This document shows positions 43,299 to 52,103 of a stretch of DNA of 64,000 bases, piece by piece. The stretch comes from JALQTD01 sp965656785 (GTDB taxonomy: Bacteria; Bacteroidota; Bacteroidia; Flavobacteriales_D; Sanyastnellaceae), in assembly GCA_965656785.1 (NCBI GenBank), contig CBFHLY010000007.1, positions 1-64,000 of the forward strand. The letters run 5' to 3'. Position numbers and translations under genes: made by a program. The notes under the pieces are model-generated. The model saw nothing but the letters and a program-made list of their open reading frames with translations. It did not search any database and was not told where the DNA came from. Positions within the stretch are counted from its first letter, which is position 1, and each line of letters begins with the position of its first letter.

Positions 43299-45812
43299 AT
43301 GGCAGAAGGAGAGAAAATCGTCCAGATCAACATCGCTGATGAAATGAAATCCGCCTACATCGATTATTCGATGTCGGTGATTGTTTCACGCGCGCTTCCG
43401 GACGTTCGGGATGGATTGAAACCCGTGCACCGCAGGGTGCTTTACGGCATGCTCGATTTGGGCGTGCTTTCAAATCGTGCATATAAAAAGTCGGCCAGGA
43501 TTGTCGGTGAAGTGCTGGGTAAATACCACCCGCACGGAGACAGTTCCGTTTACGATACCATGGTGCGGATGGCCCAGGAGTGGTCACTGCGCTACCCGAT
43601 GGTGGACGGCCAGGGAAACTTCGGTAGCATCGACGGGGACAACCCGGCTGCCATGCGTTATACGGAGGCGCGCTTGCGAAAGGTCGCGGAGGAAATGCTC
43701 GCGGACTTGGAAAAGGAGACCGTTGACTTCCGCCCGAACTTCGACGAGAGCCTGAAGGAGCCGACGGTTCTTCCCTCCAAGCTTCCCAATTTGCTCATCA
43801 ACGGAGCCAGCGGCATCGCGGTTGGCATGGCCACGAACATGCCCCCACACAACCTCACGGAGGTAGTCAATGGCGCGGTGGCTTACATTGAAGACAATGA
43901 CATCACGGTCGATGGCTTGATGGAGCACGTTCAAGCCCCTGACTTCCCGACGGGTGGCATCATTCACGGGGTAGAAGGGGTGAAGGAAGCCTTCCACACC
44001 GGCCGAGGTCGCGCGGTGGTACGGGGCCGAGCCGAAATTGAAGAGCTCCCTTCAGGTCGCGAGCAAATCATCGTTTCGGAGATTCCCTACATGGTGAACA
44101 AGGCCGACATGGTCCGCAAAACTGCGGAGTTGGTCAACGACAAGAAAATCGAGGGGATATCCGAAATCCGAGACGAATCCGATCGGAACGGCATGCGCAT
44201 TGTTTATGAAATCAAGCGCGACTCGATGGCCACGGTTGTACTGAACAAGCTTTTCAAGTACACTGCGCTACAAAGCACATTCTCAGTCAACAACATCGCC
44301 CTCGTTGCCGGTCGGCCTCAGCTGCTCAACCTGAAGCAGCTCATCAAGTACTTCGTGGAGCACCGTCACGAAGTGGTGACGCGGCGCACGCAATACGAAT
44401 TGCGAAAAGCAGAAGAGCGCGCGCACATCCTGCAAGGCCTCATCATTGCCCTGGACAACATCGACGAAGTCATCGCGCTAATCCGAGCAAGCGCTACGCC
44501 GGACGTGGCGCGGACGGGGTTGATGAATCGCTTTGGGTTGAGTGAAATTCAAGCCCGGGCCATCCTCGACATGCGCCTTCAACGCCTCACAGGGCTTGAG
44601 CGCGACAAGTTGCGTGCCGAATACGACGAGCTGATGACGCTCATTACGGATTTGAAGGACATCTTGGATCGCGTAGAACGCCGGATGTCCATCATCAAGG
44701 AAGAGTTGATCGACATGCGCGACCGATTCGGTGATGAACGCCGAAGCGGAATCGAGCTCAGCAGCGCCGATGTCAGCATGGAAGACCTGATTGCCGATGA
44801 CCAAGTCATCATCAGCATCAGCCACGCGGGCTACATCAAACGCACACGGCTTACCGAGTACCGGTCGCAGAGCCGGGGAGGGGTGGGTTCAAAGGGTGCG
44901 ACTACCCGAGAAGAAGATTTCGTTGAACACATCTTTGCGGCAACGAACCACAATTGGTTGCTCATCTTTACGGCAAATGGGCGGTGTTTTTGGATGCGCA
45001 TCTACGAAGTTCCCGAAGGCTCAAAAGCGTCCAAGGGGCGCGCCATCCAAAACCTCATTCAGCTGGAACCGGGAGACAAAGTATTGACGTACATCCCCGT
45101 TACGGATTTGAAAGACCGCGAATACGTCGAGAACAACTTCGTGGTTTTGGCAACGAAAAAAGGCCTCATTAAAAAGACCACGCTAGCGGCTTACTCGCGC
45201 CCACGCGCGAACGGCATCAACGCCATCACGGTGCGCGAAGGCGATGAGTTGCTGACCGCACGCTTGACTGACGGCACCAATGAAATCATCTTGGCATTGA
45301 GGTCCGGCAAAGCCATTCGATTCAATGAATCCACTGCCCGGGCGGTGGGGCGCACGGCGATGGGAGTGAAGGGGGTAACGCTTGGCCATGAAAACGACGA
45401 GGTCATCGGCATGGTCTGCGTACGGGACACGGCTTCCGAAGTGTTGGTGGTCTCTGAGAACGGTTACGGCAAGCGAAGCCCGGTTGAGGATTACCGCATC
45501 ACCAACCGCGGTGGAAAGGGGGTCAAAACCTTGAACATTACTGAGAAAACAGGAGAGCTCATCAGCATCCTCAACGTGACCGACGAAGACGATTTGATGA
45601 TCATCAACCGAAGCGGCATCACCATCCGAACGGGAGTTGAAAGCCTGCGGGTCATGGGACGCGCCACACAAGGGGTCCGGCTCATTCAGCTCAGAGGAAA
45701 GGACAGCATTGCTTCAGTGTGTCGGGTGCCGAAAAACGACGAAGCTCCTGAGGACATGGAGGACGGATCAGAAAACGAACTGAACAACGAAGCCTTGGAA
45801 GGAGGGGAGTGA
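43299..45812 (+). CDS. gyrA: DNA gyrase subunit A
   Basis: 837 residues. The catalytic tyrosine is Tyr121 in PAAMRYTEARL. The quinolone-determining region GKYHPHGDSSVYDTMVRMAQ has Ser82 and Asp86 at the positions of E. coli Ser83 and Asp87, the susceptible-type residues. A GyrA-box-like QSRGGVG is present in the C-terminal beta-pinwheel (YRSQSRGGVGSKG), supporting gyrase rather than topoisomerase IV ParC. The acidic C-terminus (EAPEDMEDGSENE) is usual. gyrB is not in the window. Confidence 0.97.
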   Translation: MAEGEKIVQINIADEMKSAYIDYSMSVIVSRALPDVRDGLKPVHRRVLYGMLDLGVLSNRAYKKSARIVGEVLGKYHPHGDSSVYDTMVRMAQEWSLRYPMVDGQGNFGSIDGDNPAAMRYTEARLRKVAEEMLADLEKETVDFRPNFDESLKEPTVLPSKLPNLLINGASGIAVGMATNMPPHNLTEVVNGAVAYIEDNDITVDGLMEHVQAPDFPTGGIIHGVEGVKEAFHTGRGRAVVRGRAEIEELPSGREQIIVSEIPYMVNKADMVRKTAELVNDKKIEGISEIRDESDRNGMRIVYEIKRDSMATVVLNKLFKYTALQSTFSVNNIALVAGRPQLLNLKQLIKYFVEHRHEVVTRRTQYELRKAEERAHILQGLIIALDNIDEVIALIRASATPDVARTGLMNRFGLSEIQARAILDMRLQRLTGLERDKLRAEYDELMTLITDLKDILDRVERRMSIIKEELIDMRDRFGDERRSGIELSSADVSMEDLIADDQVIISISHAGYIKRTRLTEYRSQSRGGVGSKGATTREEDFVEHIFAATNHNWLLIFTANGRCFWMRIYEVPEGSKASKGRAIQNLIQLEPGDKVLTYIPVTDLKDREYVENNFVVLATKKGLIKKTTLAAYSRPRANGINAITVREGDELLTARLTDGTNEIILALRSGKAIRFNESTARAVGRTAMGVKGVTLGHENDEVIGMVCVRDTASEVLVVSENGYGKRSPVEDYRITNRGGKGVKTLNITEKTGELISILNVTDEDDLMIINRSGITIRTGVESLRVMGRATQGVRLIQLRGKDSIASVCRVPKNDEAPEDMEDGSENELNNEALEGGE

Positions 45813-45830
45813 TGCCTTTTGGCACATTCC

Positions 45831-45860
45831 TTGCCAACCTTGAATGAATCCCTACTTTTG
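45831..45860 (+). promoter_or_regulatory. Promoter of the TPR-protein gene
   Basis: TTG at 45831-45833, a 19-base spacer and a perfect TACTTTTG at 45853-45860. Transcription should start near 45865. Confidence 0.6.
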
Positions 45861-45883
45861 CAAGCAAAATGCACACCAAACTC

Positions 45884-47035
45884 ATGAGACAATTCCTCAC
45901 CTTCAGCTTGATGCTCGTAACCATCGCTGCATGGGGCCAAAAAGAAGTGGTTTCTGCGTACAATGCCAACAAGAGCGGAAATTATGCAGAAGCGGTCACT
46001 TACATCGAACAGGCGATCTTGAACGAGAAGGCTGCTGTTAAGGAGAAGACATGGCGCTACCGCGGAGACATTTACGTCAACGTGGCGAAGGACCCCGAAC
46101 TGTTTGCCATGTACCCCACGGCGCTTCAATTGGCCTATGAATCGTTCATGAAGGCTCGGGAATTGGACAAGAAGGGATCATATGAACGCGAAGTCACTGC
46201 GGGCTTCGGGCAAGCACAAGCCGTTGCGTTGGACAATGCCATTGCCAACTACAATGAGGGCAATTACTTGCCAGCAGGGGGCTTTTTCGACCTCAGCACG
46301 ACCATTTCAGAGAGCTTCTCCATCACAGACACGATGGCCATTTTCAATGCGGCTTTGTGCTATGAGAAGGCTGGTGCTGTTGATTTAGCCATTGAGCGGT
46401 ACGAAGCATGCGCCGAAATCGGTTATCAAGTACCCAATGTCTACTTATTCATGGCGACCATTCTGCGCAATGCCGAGCGGAAAGAGGAAGCCTTGAAGGT
46501 TCTCCAAGGCGCGCGCGTGAACTACCCTCGTGAGCAGTCGATTCTGATTGAAGAGCTGAACATTTACCTCGAGAACAAGGAATACGATCGGGCGTTGACC
46601 AACCTGGCATTGGCCGCGGAATTGGATCCAACGAATGAAATTCTTTGGTTTAGCTTGGGCAGTGTTCACGACAACCTGGGTAATACCGAGGAAGCACAGG
46701 CTGCGTATTTGAAGGCCCTCGAAATCAACCCCACGTATTTCGATGCCAACTACAACCTTGGGGCCATGTTCTTCAATCAGGCAGTTCAGGAGACGAACCT
46801 CGCCAATGAAATGTGGAAGCCACGCATGTCCAAGGCTGAATCCGAAGAACAGAAGGCGCACGAAGATGCCGCCAAGGAAATCTTTAGCAAGGCCAAGCCT
46901 TACCTGGAGGCTGCTCGTGCCGAAAGCCCTGAAGATGCCGACACCCTCCGAAGCTTGCGCGACATTTACGCACGGACAGGTGAGGACGATAAGATGTTGG
47001 AAGTTTCCAAGGCGTTGCAGGATTTGGGGCTCTGA
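45884..47035 (+). CDS. Exported tetratricopeptide-repeat protein
   Basis: 383 residues from MRQFLTFSLMLVTIAAWGQ, a signal peptide. Another ATG at 45869 is in frame, but would leave only about four bases of leader. At least five TPR-like units follow (ANKSGNYAEAVTYIEQAI, AALCYEKAGAVDLAIERYEAC, ATILRNAERKEEALKVLQGA, SVHDNLGNTEEAQAAYLKALEI, and a C-terminal pair). Such proteins act as periplasmic scaffolds; the partner is unknown. A strong terminator follows. Confidence 0.85.
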   Translation: MRQFLTFSLMLVTIAAWGQKEVVSAYNANKSGNYAEAVTYIEQAILNEKAAVKEKTWRYRGDIYVNVAKDPELFAMYPTALQLAYESFMKARELDKKGSYEREVTAGFGQAQAVALDNAIANYNEGNYLPAGGFFDLSTTISESFSITDTMAIFNAALCYEKAGAVDLAIERYEACAEIGYQVPNVYLFMATILRNAERKEEALKVLQGARVNYPREQSILIEELNIYLENKEYDRALTNLALAAELDPTNEILWFSLGSVHDNLGNTEEAQAAYLKALEINPTYFDANYNLGAMFFNQAVQETNLANEMWKPRMSKAESEEQKAHEDAAKEIFSKAKPYLEAARAESPEDADTLRSLRDIYARTGEDDKMLEVSKALQDLGL

Positions 47036-47051
47036 AGACAATCATTTGATG

Positions 47052-47082
47052 AAAGGGCGGCCGGTTGGTCGCCCTTTTTTTT
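47052..47082 (+). terminator. Terminator after the TPR gene
   Basis: An 11-bp stem, AAAGGGCGGCC with GGTCGCCCTTT (one G-T pair), loop GGTT, followed by T to 47082. Confidence 0.9.
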
Positions 47083-47101
47083 GTGCGTAGAACGCTATTT
47101 G

Positions 47102-47117
47102 ACATAATGTATATTAT
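47102..47117 (+). promoter_or_regulatory. AT-rich inverted repeats upstream of crtI, candidate operator
   Basis: ACATAATGT (47102-47110) is a 9-base palindrome around a central A, and ATAAT-GTAT-ATTAT (47104-47117) is an overlapping 5-bp inverted repeat. They lie about 80-95 bases before the crtI ATG in a conspicuously AT-rich patch. MerR-family light or B12-dependent regulators (CarA/CarH/LitR) and MarR-type regulators control carotenoid genes in other bacteria by binding palindromes, but no regulator gene is adjacent. Speculative. Confidence 0.3.
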
Positions 47118-47195
47118 CATTCAATGTAGGCTGATGGACTCAAATGTTAATGATGTTGATTGAACCGAATATTGGACGACCTTGTTCCCATCAAC

Positions 47196-48734
47196 ATGAA
47201 CGAACAAATCCAAAGGCACGCCACGGATGCTCTGGTCATCGGTGCGGGTTTTGCCGGCATTGCAGCCGCAACTTCACTCGCGCATAAAGGTTACCGAGTT
47301 ACTGTTCTAGAACGGCACGACCACGCGGGTGGAAGGTGCCGGGTCTTCAAATCGGACGGGTTTACCTTCGACATGGGCCCAAGCTGGTATTGGATGCCAG
47401 ACGTTTTCGAAGAGTACTTCGCCATGTTTGGAGCCGATGTGCACAAGGAATTGGATTTGGTGCGCCTTGACCCGTCCTACAAGGTCTGGTTTGAGGACGC
47501 GCCGTGGTCGGTTGCCGCTGACTTTGAATCCTTGAAATCCCAGTTCGAAGCCGTTGAGCCTGGTGCTGCCGCTCAACTGGAGGCCTTCATGGAGGAAGCT
47601 GGAGTGAAGTATGCCATCGGCATGGGGCAATTCGTGCGGAAAACGGCACACTCTCCCATCGAATTTGCCCAAGCATCCACCCTGTACAATGCGACCAAGC
47701 TGACCTTATTCAAGTCCTTCAGTGAACACGTTCGGAGGTACTTCAAGCATCCGAAGATCCTGCAATTAATGGAGTTTCCGGTTTTGTTTTTGGGGGCCAA
47801 ACCGGAACAAACACCGGCCCTGTACAGCTTGATGAATTACGCCGACACGATGCTCGGAACGTGGTACCCCATGGGCGGAATGCACGAAATCGTTCGGGCC
47901 ATGGTTCGGGTGGCCGAGCAGCACGGCGTCGCGTTTGAGTATGGCGTGGAGGTGGCAAGCATTGAGGCGAAAGGGAACGCAGTTTCGGGAGTTCGATTGG
48001 AGGACGGGACCGAGTGGACCGCAAGCACGGTGGTGGCTGGAGCAGATTACCACCACGTGGAACAACACCTCTTGCCGCCCGCTTACCGGCGCTATGATGC
48101 GTCCTATTGGGAGAAACGCACGATGTCCCCCAGCTCCTTGCTGTATTACGTGGGCGTGAATCGCCGTGTGCCCGGATTGGAGCACCACAACCTCTTTTTC
48201 GATACGCCTTTTGGCCCGCACGCGGAGACCATTTACGATTCCAAAACCTGGCCGGAAAATCCGCTCTTTTACGTCTCTGCTCCGTCCGTAACGGATGCTT
48301 CAGTGGCTCCGGCCGGATGCGAAAACCTGTTCTTCCTCATCCCGGTTGCGCCGGGTTTGAACGATGAACCCGGGCTTCGCGAGCGGTACTTCGATGAACT
48401 CGTGAGCCGTTTGGAAGCGCACACGGGCGTGGACATTCGCCCGCACATTGTTTACCGGCGAAGTTTCGCGCACGAGGAGTTCATTGCTGATTATTCGGCA
48501 TTCAAAGGCAACGCATACGGTTTGGCCAACACCCTGATGCAAACAGCGTTCCTGAAGCCGAAGATGCGCAGCAAGCTTCCAGGGCTGTTTTTCACGGGCC
48601 AATTGACCACCCCGGGACCCGGCGTTCCCCCCAGCTTGATCAGCGGCGACGTCGCTGCCAACGAAGCGGATCGCTATTTGAAACGGACGCGAAAAGCGAC
48701 GCGGCGTGAACCGCAGTCCGCGTCCATCGGTTAA
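47196..48734 (+). CDS. crtI: Phytoene desaturase CrtI
   Basis: 512 residues. The N-terminal FAD-binding motif ALVIGAGFAGIAAATSLAHKG is followed by GGRCRVF and DMGPSWYWMPDVFE, typical of CrtI. The C-terminus has FFTGQLTTPGPGVPPSLISG, the bacterial phytoene desaturase signature. It converts phytoene to lycopene by four desaturations. The start MNEQIQRHATDALV was chosen; a TTG start 12 codons upstream adds no conserved sequence. First gene of the carotenoid operon; crtB follows after nine bases. A second CrtI-family protein (CrtD) is in the same operon, so the step assignment is by similarity and order. Confidence 0.92.
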   Translation: MNEQIQRHATDALVIGAGFAGIAAATSLAHKGYRVTVLERHDHAGGRCRVFKSDGFTFDMGPSWYWMPDVFEEYFAMFGADVHKELDLVRLDPSYKVWFEDAPWSVAADFESLKSQFEAVEPGAAAQLEAFMEEAGVKYAIGMGQFVRKTAHSPIEFAQASTLYNATKLTLFKSFSEHVRRYFKHPKILQLMEFPVLFLGAKPEQTPALYSLMNYADTMLGTWYPMGGMHEIVRAMVRVAEQHGVAFEYGVEVASIEAKGNAVSGVRLEDGTEWTASTVVAGADYHHVEQHLLPPAYRRYDASYWEKRTMSPSSLLYYVGVNRRVPGLEHHNLFFDTPFGPHAETIYDSKTWPENPLFYVSAPSVTDASVAPAGCENLFFLIPVAPGLNDEPGLRERYFDELVSRLEAHTGVDIRPHIVYRRSFAHEEFIADYSAFKGNAYGLANTLMQTAFLKPKMRSKLPGLFFTGQLTTPGPGVPPSLISGDVAANEADRYLKRTRKATRREPQSASIG

Positions 48735-48743
48735 AGCAACTTC

Positions 48744-49586
48744 ATGGATAAGATCGACTTATATAACCAGGTCTGCCAAGCGTGCAGCAACCGAACCACC
48801 CGGAGTTACAGCACGTCCTTCAGCTTGGGCATTCGGTTTTTGGCACCGAGCGTGCGGGACGCCATCTATGCCATTTACGGATTTGTCCGTTTTGCCGATG
48901 AAATCGTCGACTCGTTCCATGACCAGGACCAGCGCATGCTGTTCGATGAATTCAAGCGGGATACGCATCAAGCCCTTGAGCGCCGTTTCAGCATGAATCC
49001 CATCCTGCAGGCGTTTCAGGTGGCCTACCACGAACACGGCATTGAGCTCGAGCACGTGGAGCTCTTCCTGCGCAGCATGGAATGGGACCTCGATCGCCAG
49101 GCCTACGACCGAACGGGATTCGAGGAATACATCGTCGGTTCAGCAGAAGTCGTTGGACTGATGTGCCTGCGGGTGTTCGTCAGCGGAGACGATGCGTTGT
49201 ACCAAAAACTCCTCCCCCCCGCCCGACGCCTCGGTGCGGCATTCCAGAAAATCAACTTCCTTCGCGATATGAGGGCGGATTATTTGGAAATGGGGCGCAC
49301 GTACTTTCCCGGCTTGGACATGGAGGAATTCAACGACGAGACGAAGGCTCGCATTGAGCAGGAAATCGGTGAGGACTTTGAGGCGGCGTATTCCGGCATC
49401 ATCCAGCTGCCGAAGGAGAGTCGGCTGGGAGTGTACGTCGCTTACATTTATTACCTCCGTTTGTTCCAAAAGATCAAGCAGCTTCCGAGCGAGCGCATTC
49501 TGGAGGAGCGCATTCGCATTCCCAACTCGAAGAAGGCGACGCTGTTCTTCGGTTCCTTCGTTCGACACCAGCTGAATTTGCTGTGA
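48744..49586 (+). CDS. crtB: Phytoene synthase CrtB
   Basis: 280 residues, squalene/phytoene synthase family. It has both aspartate-rich Mg-diphosphate motifs: ADEIVD (D52-D56) and NFLRDMRADY (D175, D179). SYSTSFSLGIRFL near the N-terminus and GRTYFP after the second motif are family signatures. It condenses two GGPP to phytoene, the first committed carotenoid step. The GGPP synthase needed upstream is not in the window. Its TGA overlaps the start of the next gene. Confidence 0.95.
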   Translation: MDKIDLYNQVCQACSNRTTRSYSTSFSLGIRFLAPSVRDAIYAIYGFVRFADEIVDSFHDQDQRMLFDEFKRDTHQALERRFSMNPILQAFQVAYHEHGIELEHVELFLRSMEWDLDRQAYDRTGFEEYIVGSAEVVGLMCLRVFVSGDDALYQKLLPPARRLGAAFQKINFLRDMRADYLEMGRTYFPGLDMEEFNDETKARIEQEIGEDFEAAYSGIIQLPKESRLGVYVAYIYYLRLFQKIKQLPSERILEERIRIPNSKKATLFFGSFVRHQLNLL

Positions 49587-50068
49587 TGCGACGTGGGTGG
49601 TTGGCGTTGTTGGGAGCCGTGTTGGTGGGGTCGCTTGCTGCGCAGTCGCCCTGGCTGGAGGCCTACCGCGTCGTTTGTGAGCGGTGGGAAGTTCCAGAAG
49701 AAGCAGATGCGTATTTGGCCTTTGTCCAAACCGCGGATGCATCGGAATTGTCGCCCGAAGAAGTCACGGCATTTCGCGCAGCAGCTGAACTGATCCATGC
49801 GAACCACGGTTGGAATCCCCTCGAGCAATGGAATGTTTTTGTGACGTGGCGGGACGCCTTGGAGGCGGCCATCGAATCGTCGCCCCAAGCCCCGAATCTG
49901 AGGCTCGTTCGCTATGGAATTCAGTCGAGCGCCCCGAAGTTCTTGGGCTATCGCAACGAATTGGATTCCGATCGGAAGCTTTGCTTGAAAGCCCTTCGGG
50001 ACGGTTTTTGGTCTCATTCCATTGAATTCGAAGCCTTTGTGGAGAAAACCTTTGCTGCAACGCCATGA
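49586..50068 (+). CDS. Small exported protein of unknown function inside the carotenoid operon
   Basis: 160 residues from an ATG overlapping the crtB stop (TGATG); a GTG one codon earlier is also possible. MRRGWLALLGAVLVGSLAAQS is a clear signal peptide. The mature part is helical, rich in Ala, Glu and Trp (EAYRVVCERWEVPEEADAYL, WNPLEQWNVFVTWRDALEAA), has two cysteines, and I recognise no family. The idi start overlaps its stop by four bases, so it is translated with the pathway enzymes. An envelope role linked to pigment placement or handling is a guess from context only. Confidence 0.82.
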   Translation: MRRGWLALLGAVLVGSLAAQSPWLEAYRVVCERWEVPEEADAYLAFVQTADASELSPEEVTAFRAAAELIHANHGWNPLEQWNVFVTWRDALEAAIESSPQAPNLRLVRYGIQSSAPKFLGYRNELDSDRKLCLKALRDGFWSHSIEFEAFVEKTFAATP

Positions 50069-50595
50069 ACTTGTTCGAAGAACGCGTCATCTTGGTTGAC
50101 GAACACGACGCGCCGCAAGGCTCGATGGAAAAGATGGAAGCGCATGAGCGCGGTTTGCTGCACCGCGCATTCTCCATTTTCTTGTTCAACTCAAGCGGTG
50201 AATTGCTGCTTCAGCAACGGGCATTGGACAAATACCATTCCGGTGGATTGTGGACGAACACGTGTTGCAGCCATCCGCGTGTCGGTGAAACGGTGGAAGA
50301 GGCGGCTGTGCGCCGTTTGCGGGAAGAAATGGGCTTGGAAGCCCCCATGCAACGGGCCTTTCACTTCATTTACCGAGCGGAACTGGACCACGGCATGATC
50401 GAACACGAGCTCGATCACGTGCTCATTGGGGTCTCGGATGCTCCGCCCCAAATCAATCCGGAGGAAGTGGCTTCGCATCGATACGTCGCATTGGAGGAGC
50501 TGCAGTCCGAAATGGCGCATCATCCCGAGCGATTCACTGCGTGGTTTCGCATCTGTTTCCCCGAAGTGCTGACTCGAGTTCATCCGATTCCATGA
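50065..50595 (+). CDS. idi: Isopentenyl-diphosphate delta-isomerase, type I
   Basis: 176 residues, Nudix fold. It isomerises IPP to DMAPP, feeding prenyl diphosphate synthesis. HRAFSIFLFNSSGELLLQQRA, the catalytic Cys region GLWTNTCCSHPRVGE, the Nudix box (ETVEEAAVRRLREEMG) and YRAELDHGMIEHELDHV with the catalytic Glu are all present. It overlaps its neighbours by four bases on each side (ATGA), showing that precursor supply is co-expressed with the carotenoid enzymes. Confidence 0.95.
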   Translation: MNLFEERVILVDEHDAPQGSMEKMEAHERGLLHRAFSIFLFNSSGELLLQQRALDKYHSGGLWTNTCCSHPRVGETVEEAAVRRLREEMGLEAPMQRAFHFIYRAELDHGMIEHELDHVLIGVSDAPPQINPEEVASHRYVALEELQSEMAHHPERFTAWFRICFPEVLTRVHPIP

Positions 50596-52103
50596 GGGAG
50601 GCAGTGGTCATCGGTGCGGGAGTTGCGGGGCTTGCCGCGTCCACGAGGCTTGCGGTTCAGGGATGGAACGTGACGGTGCTGGAGCAGGCGTCCGAACCCG
50701 GCGGGAAGTTGAGGGAAATTCGCTTGGGAAATTACCGTTTTGACGCGGGCCCATCGTTGTTTACTTGGCCCGATTTGGTGATGGATCTCGATGCGCTGGT
50801 GCGGAGCAATCACCCCGACCTCCCCCCCTTCCCTTTTCAGCAATTGGACCGATCTGCGCATTACTTCTGGCCCAATGGACGCCAATGGATTGCTTGGGCG
50901 GATTCCGCAGCGCGATCGGGGTCGGTCGATGCGTTGTGGGGACCGGGAACGGGGAAGCGACTGGAACGCTATTTGGCCGATTCCAAGGCGGCGTTCGAGG
51001 CCACGCGACCGCTGTTCCTGGAATCGAGTTTGCATGAGCGGTCGACGTATTCGTGGAGGCGGTTGAAGCAGGTCGGGCGGCACGTGGGGCGACTTCCTTT
51101 GTTGGGGAGGTTTCATCGTCGGAATTCCGCTTATGGATTGCCCGATGAGCTGGTGCAGTTTTTAGATCGTTATGCGACGTACAATGGCTCGGACCCCATG
51201 CGCGCGCCTGCCATGTTGCAGGTCATTCCCCATTTGGAACACGGCATGGGTACGTTTTTTCCGGAAGGGGGCATGGTCGCCATCACGCACCATTTGCGCC
51301 GACTGGCAGAGCGGGCTGGGGTGCGATTTGAGTTGAACACAGCGGCAGATGCCATCGAACACGACGGCCAACGGGTAACGGGCGTGCGGGCGGGAGGGCA
51401 AAGCTTTGCTGCTGATTTGGTCGTCAGCAATGCCGACATCCATCCGACGTATACCCGACTGCTTCGCGATCGGGTCGCTCCGGCTTCTACTTTGGAACGA
51501 GAACGTTCCACATCGGGGCTCATTTTCTATTGGGGCGTTCGGCGGAGCTTTCCTTCCTTGCACCTCCACAATTTGTTTTTCAGTGCCGATTACACCAAGG
51601 AATTTGATGCCATTCGGCGGCTGGGGGATCCCATGGAAGACCCCACGGTGTACGTGCACATCTCATCGAAACTGGAAGCGGGCGATGCGCCGGTTGGGGG
51701 AGAGAATTGGTTTGTTCTGCTCAATGTTGCTGCGGATCCTGAGCACATGACGGAGCAACGGATTGCCGCTTTGAAAGCGGCCACGCTCCAGCGCGTTGAT
51801 GCCGCGTTGCGGGAGGCCGGTGACCTTGGACCCGACGAGCACGTGGGCGACTACATCGAGGTGGAGGACCGATTGACCCCGAGCGACATCGAATCGCGCA
51901 CATCGAGTTGGCGCGGTGCGCTTTATGGGACGAGTTCCAACTCGCCCGCAGCCGCGTTTTTGCGGCATCGCAACCGCTCCACCGACTTGAAGGGACTCTA
52001 TTTTTGTGGGGGCAGCGTCCACCCTGGAGGAGGCATTCCGTTGTGTTTGTTGAGCGGTAAAATCGTCAGTGATTTGGTCATGGAAAACGAACGGGGCGCA
52101 TGA
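50592..52103 (+). CDS. crtD: CrtD-like carotenoid 3,4-desaturase (phytoene desaturase family)
   Basis: 503 residues. FAD motif AVVIGAGVAGLAASTRLAVQG, then GGKLREIRLGNYRFDAGPSLFTWPDL and C-terminal FCGGSVHPGGGIPLCLLSG, which matches CrtD-type rather than CrtI-type ends. CrtD enzymes introduce the 3,4 double bond into 1-hydroxylated acyclic end groups. Its place directly before cruF supports this. The start overlaps the idi stop (ATGA) and the stop overlaps the cruF start. It could instead be another CrtI-family desaturase or isomerase. Confidence 0.88.
   Translation: MREAVVIGAGVAGLAASTRLAVQGWNVTVLEQASEPGGKLREIRLGNYRFDAGPSLFTWPDLVMDLDALVRSNHPDLPPFPFQQLDRSAHYFWPNGRQWIAWADSAARSGSVDALWGPGTGKRLERYLADSKAAFEATRPLFLESSLHERSTYSWRRLKQVGRHVGRLPLLGRFHRRNSAYGLPDELVQFLDRYATYNGSDPMRAPAMLQVIPHLEHGMGTFFPEGGMVAITHHLRRLAERAGVRFELNTAADAIEHDGQRVTGVRAGGQSFAADLVVSNADIHPTYTRLLRDRVAPASTLERERSTSGLIFYWGVRRSFPSLHLHNLFFSADYTKEFDAIRRLGDPMEDPTVYVHISSKLEAGDAPVGGENWFVLLNVAADPEHMTEQRIAALKAATLQRVDAALREAGDLGPDEHVGDYIEVEDRLTPSDIESRTSSWRGALYGTSSNSPAAAFLRHRNRSTDLKGLYFCGGSVHPGGGIPLCLLSGKIVSDLVMENERGA

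Noticed and set aside
45813..45830. Small GCC-TTTT-GGC hairpin after gyrA as terminator
   Set aside because: The stem is only three base pairs and there is no T-run.
47098..47103. TTGACA as a sigma-70 type -35 box for crtI
   Set aside because: No suitable -10 at 16-18 bases, and other promoters in the window follow the Bacteroidota TTG/TAnnTTTG pattern.
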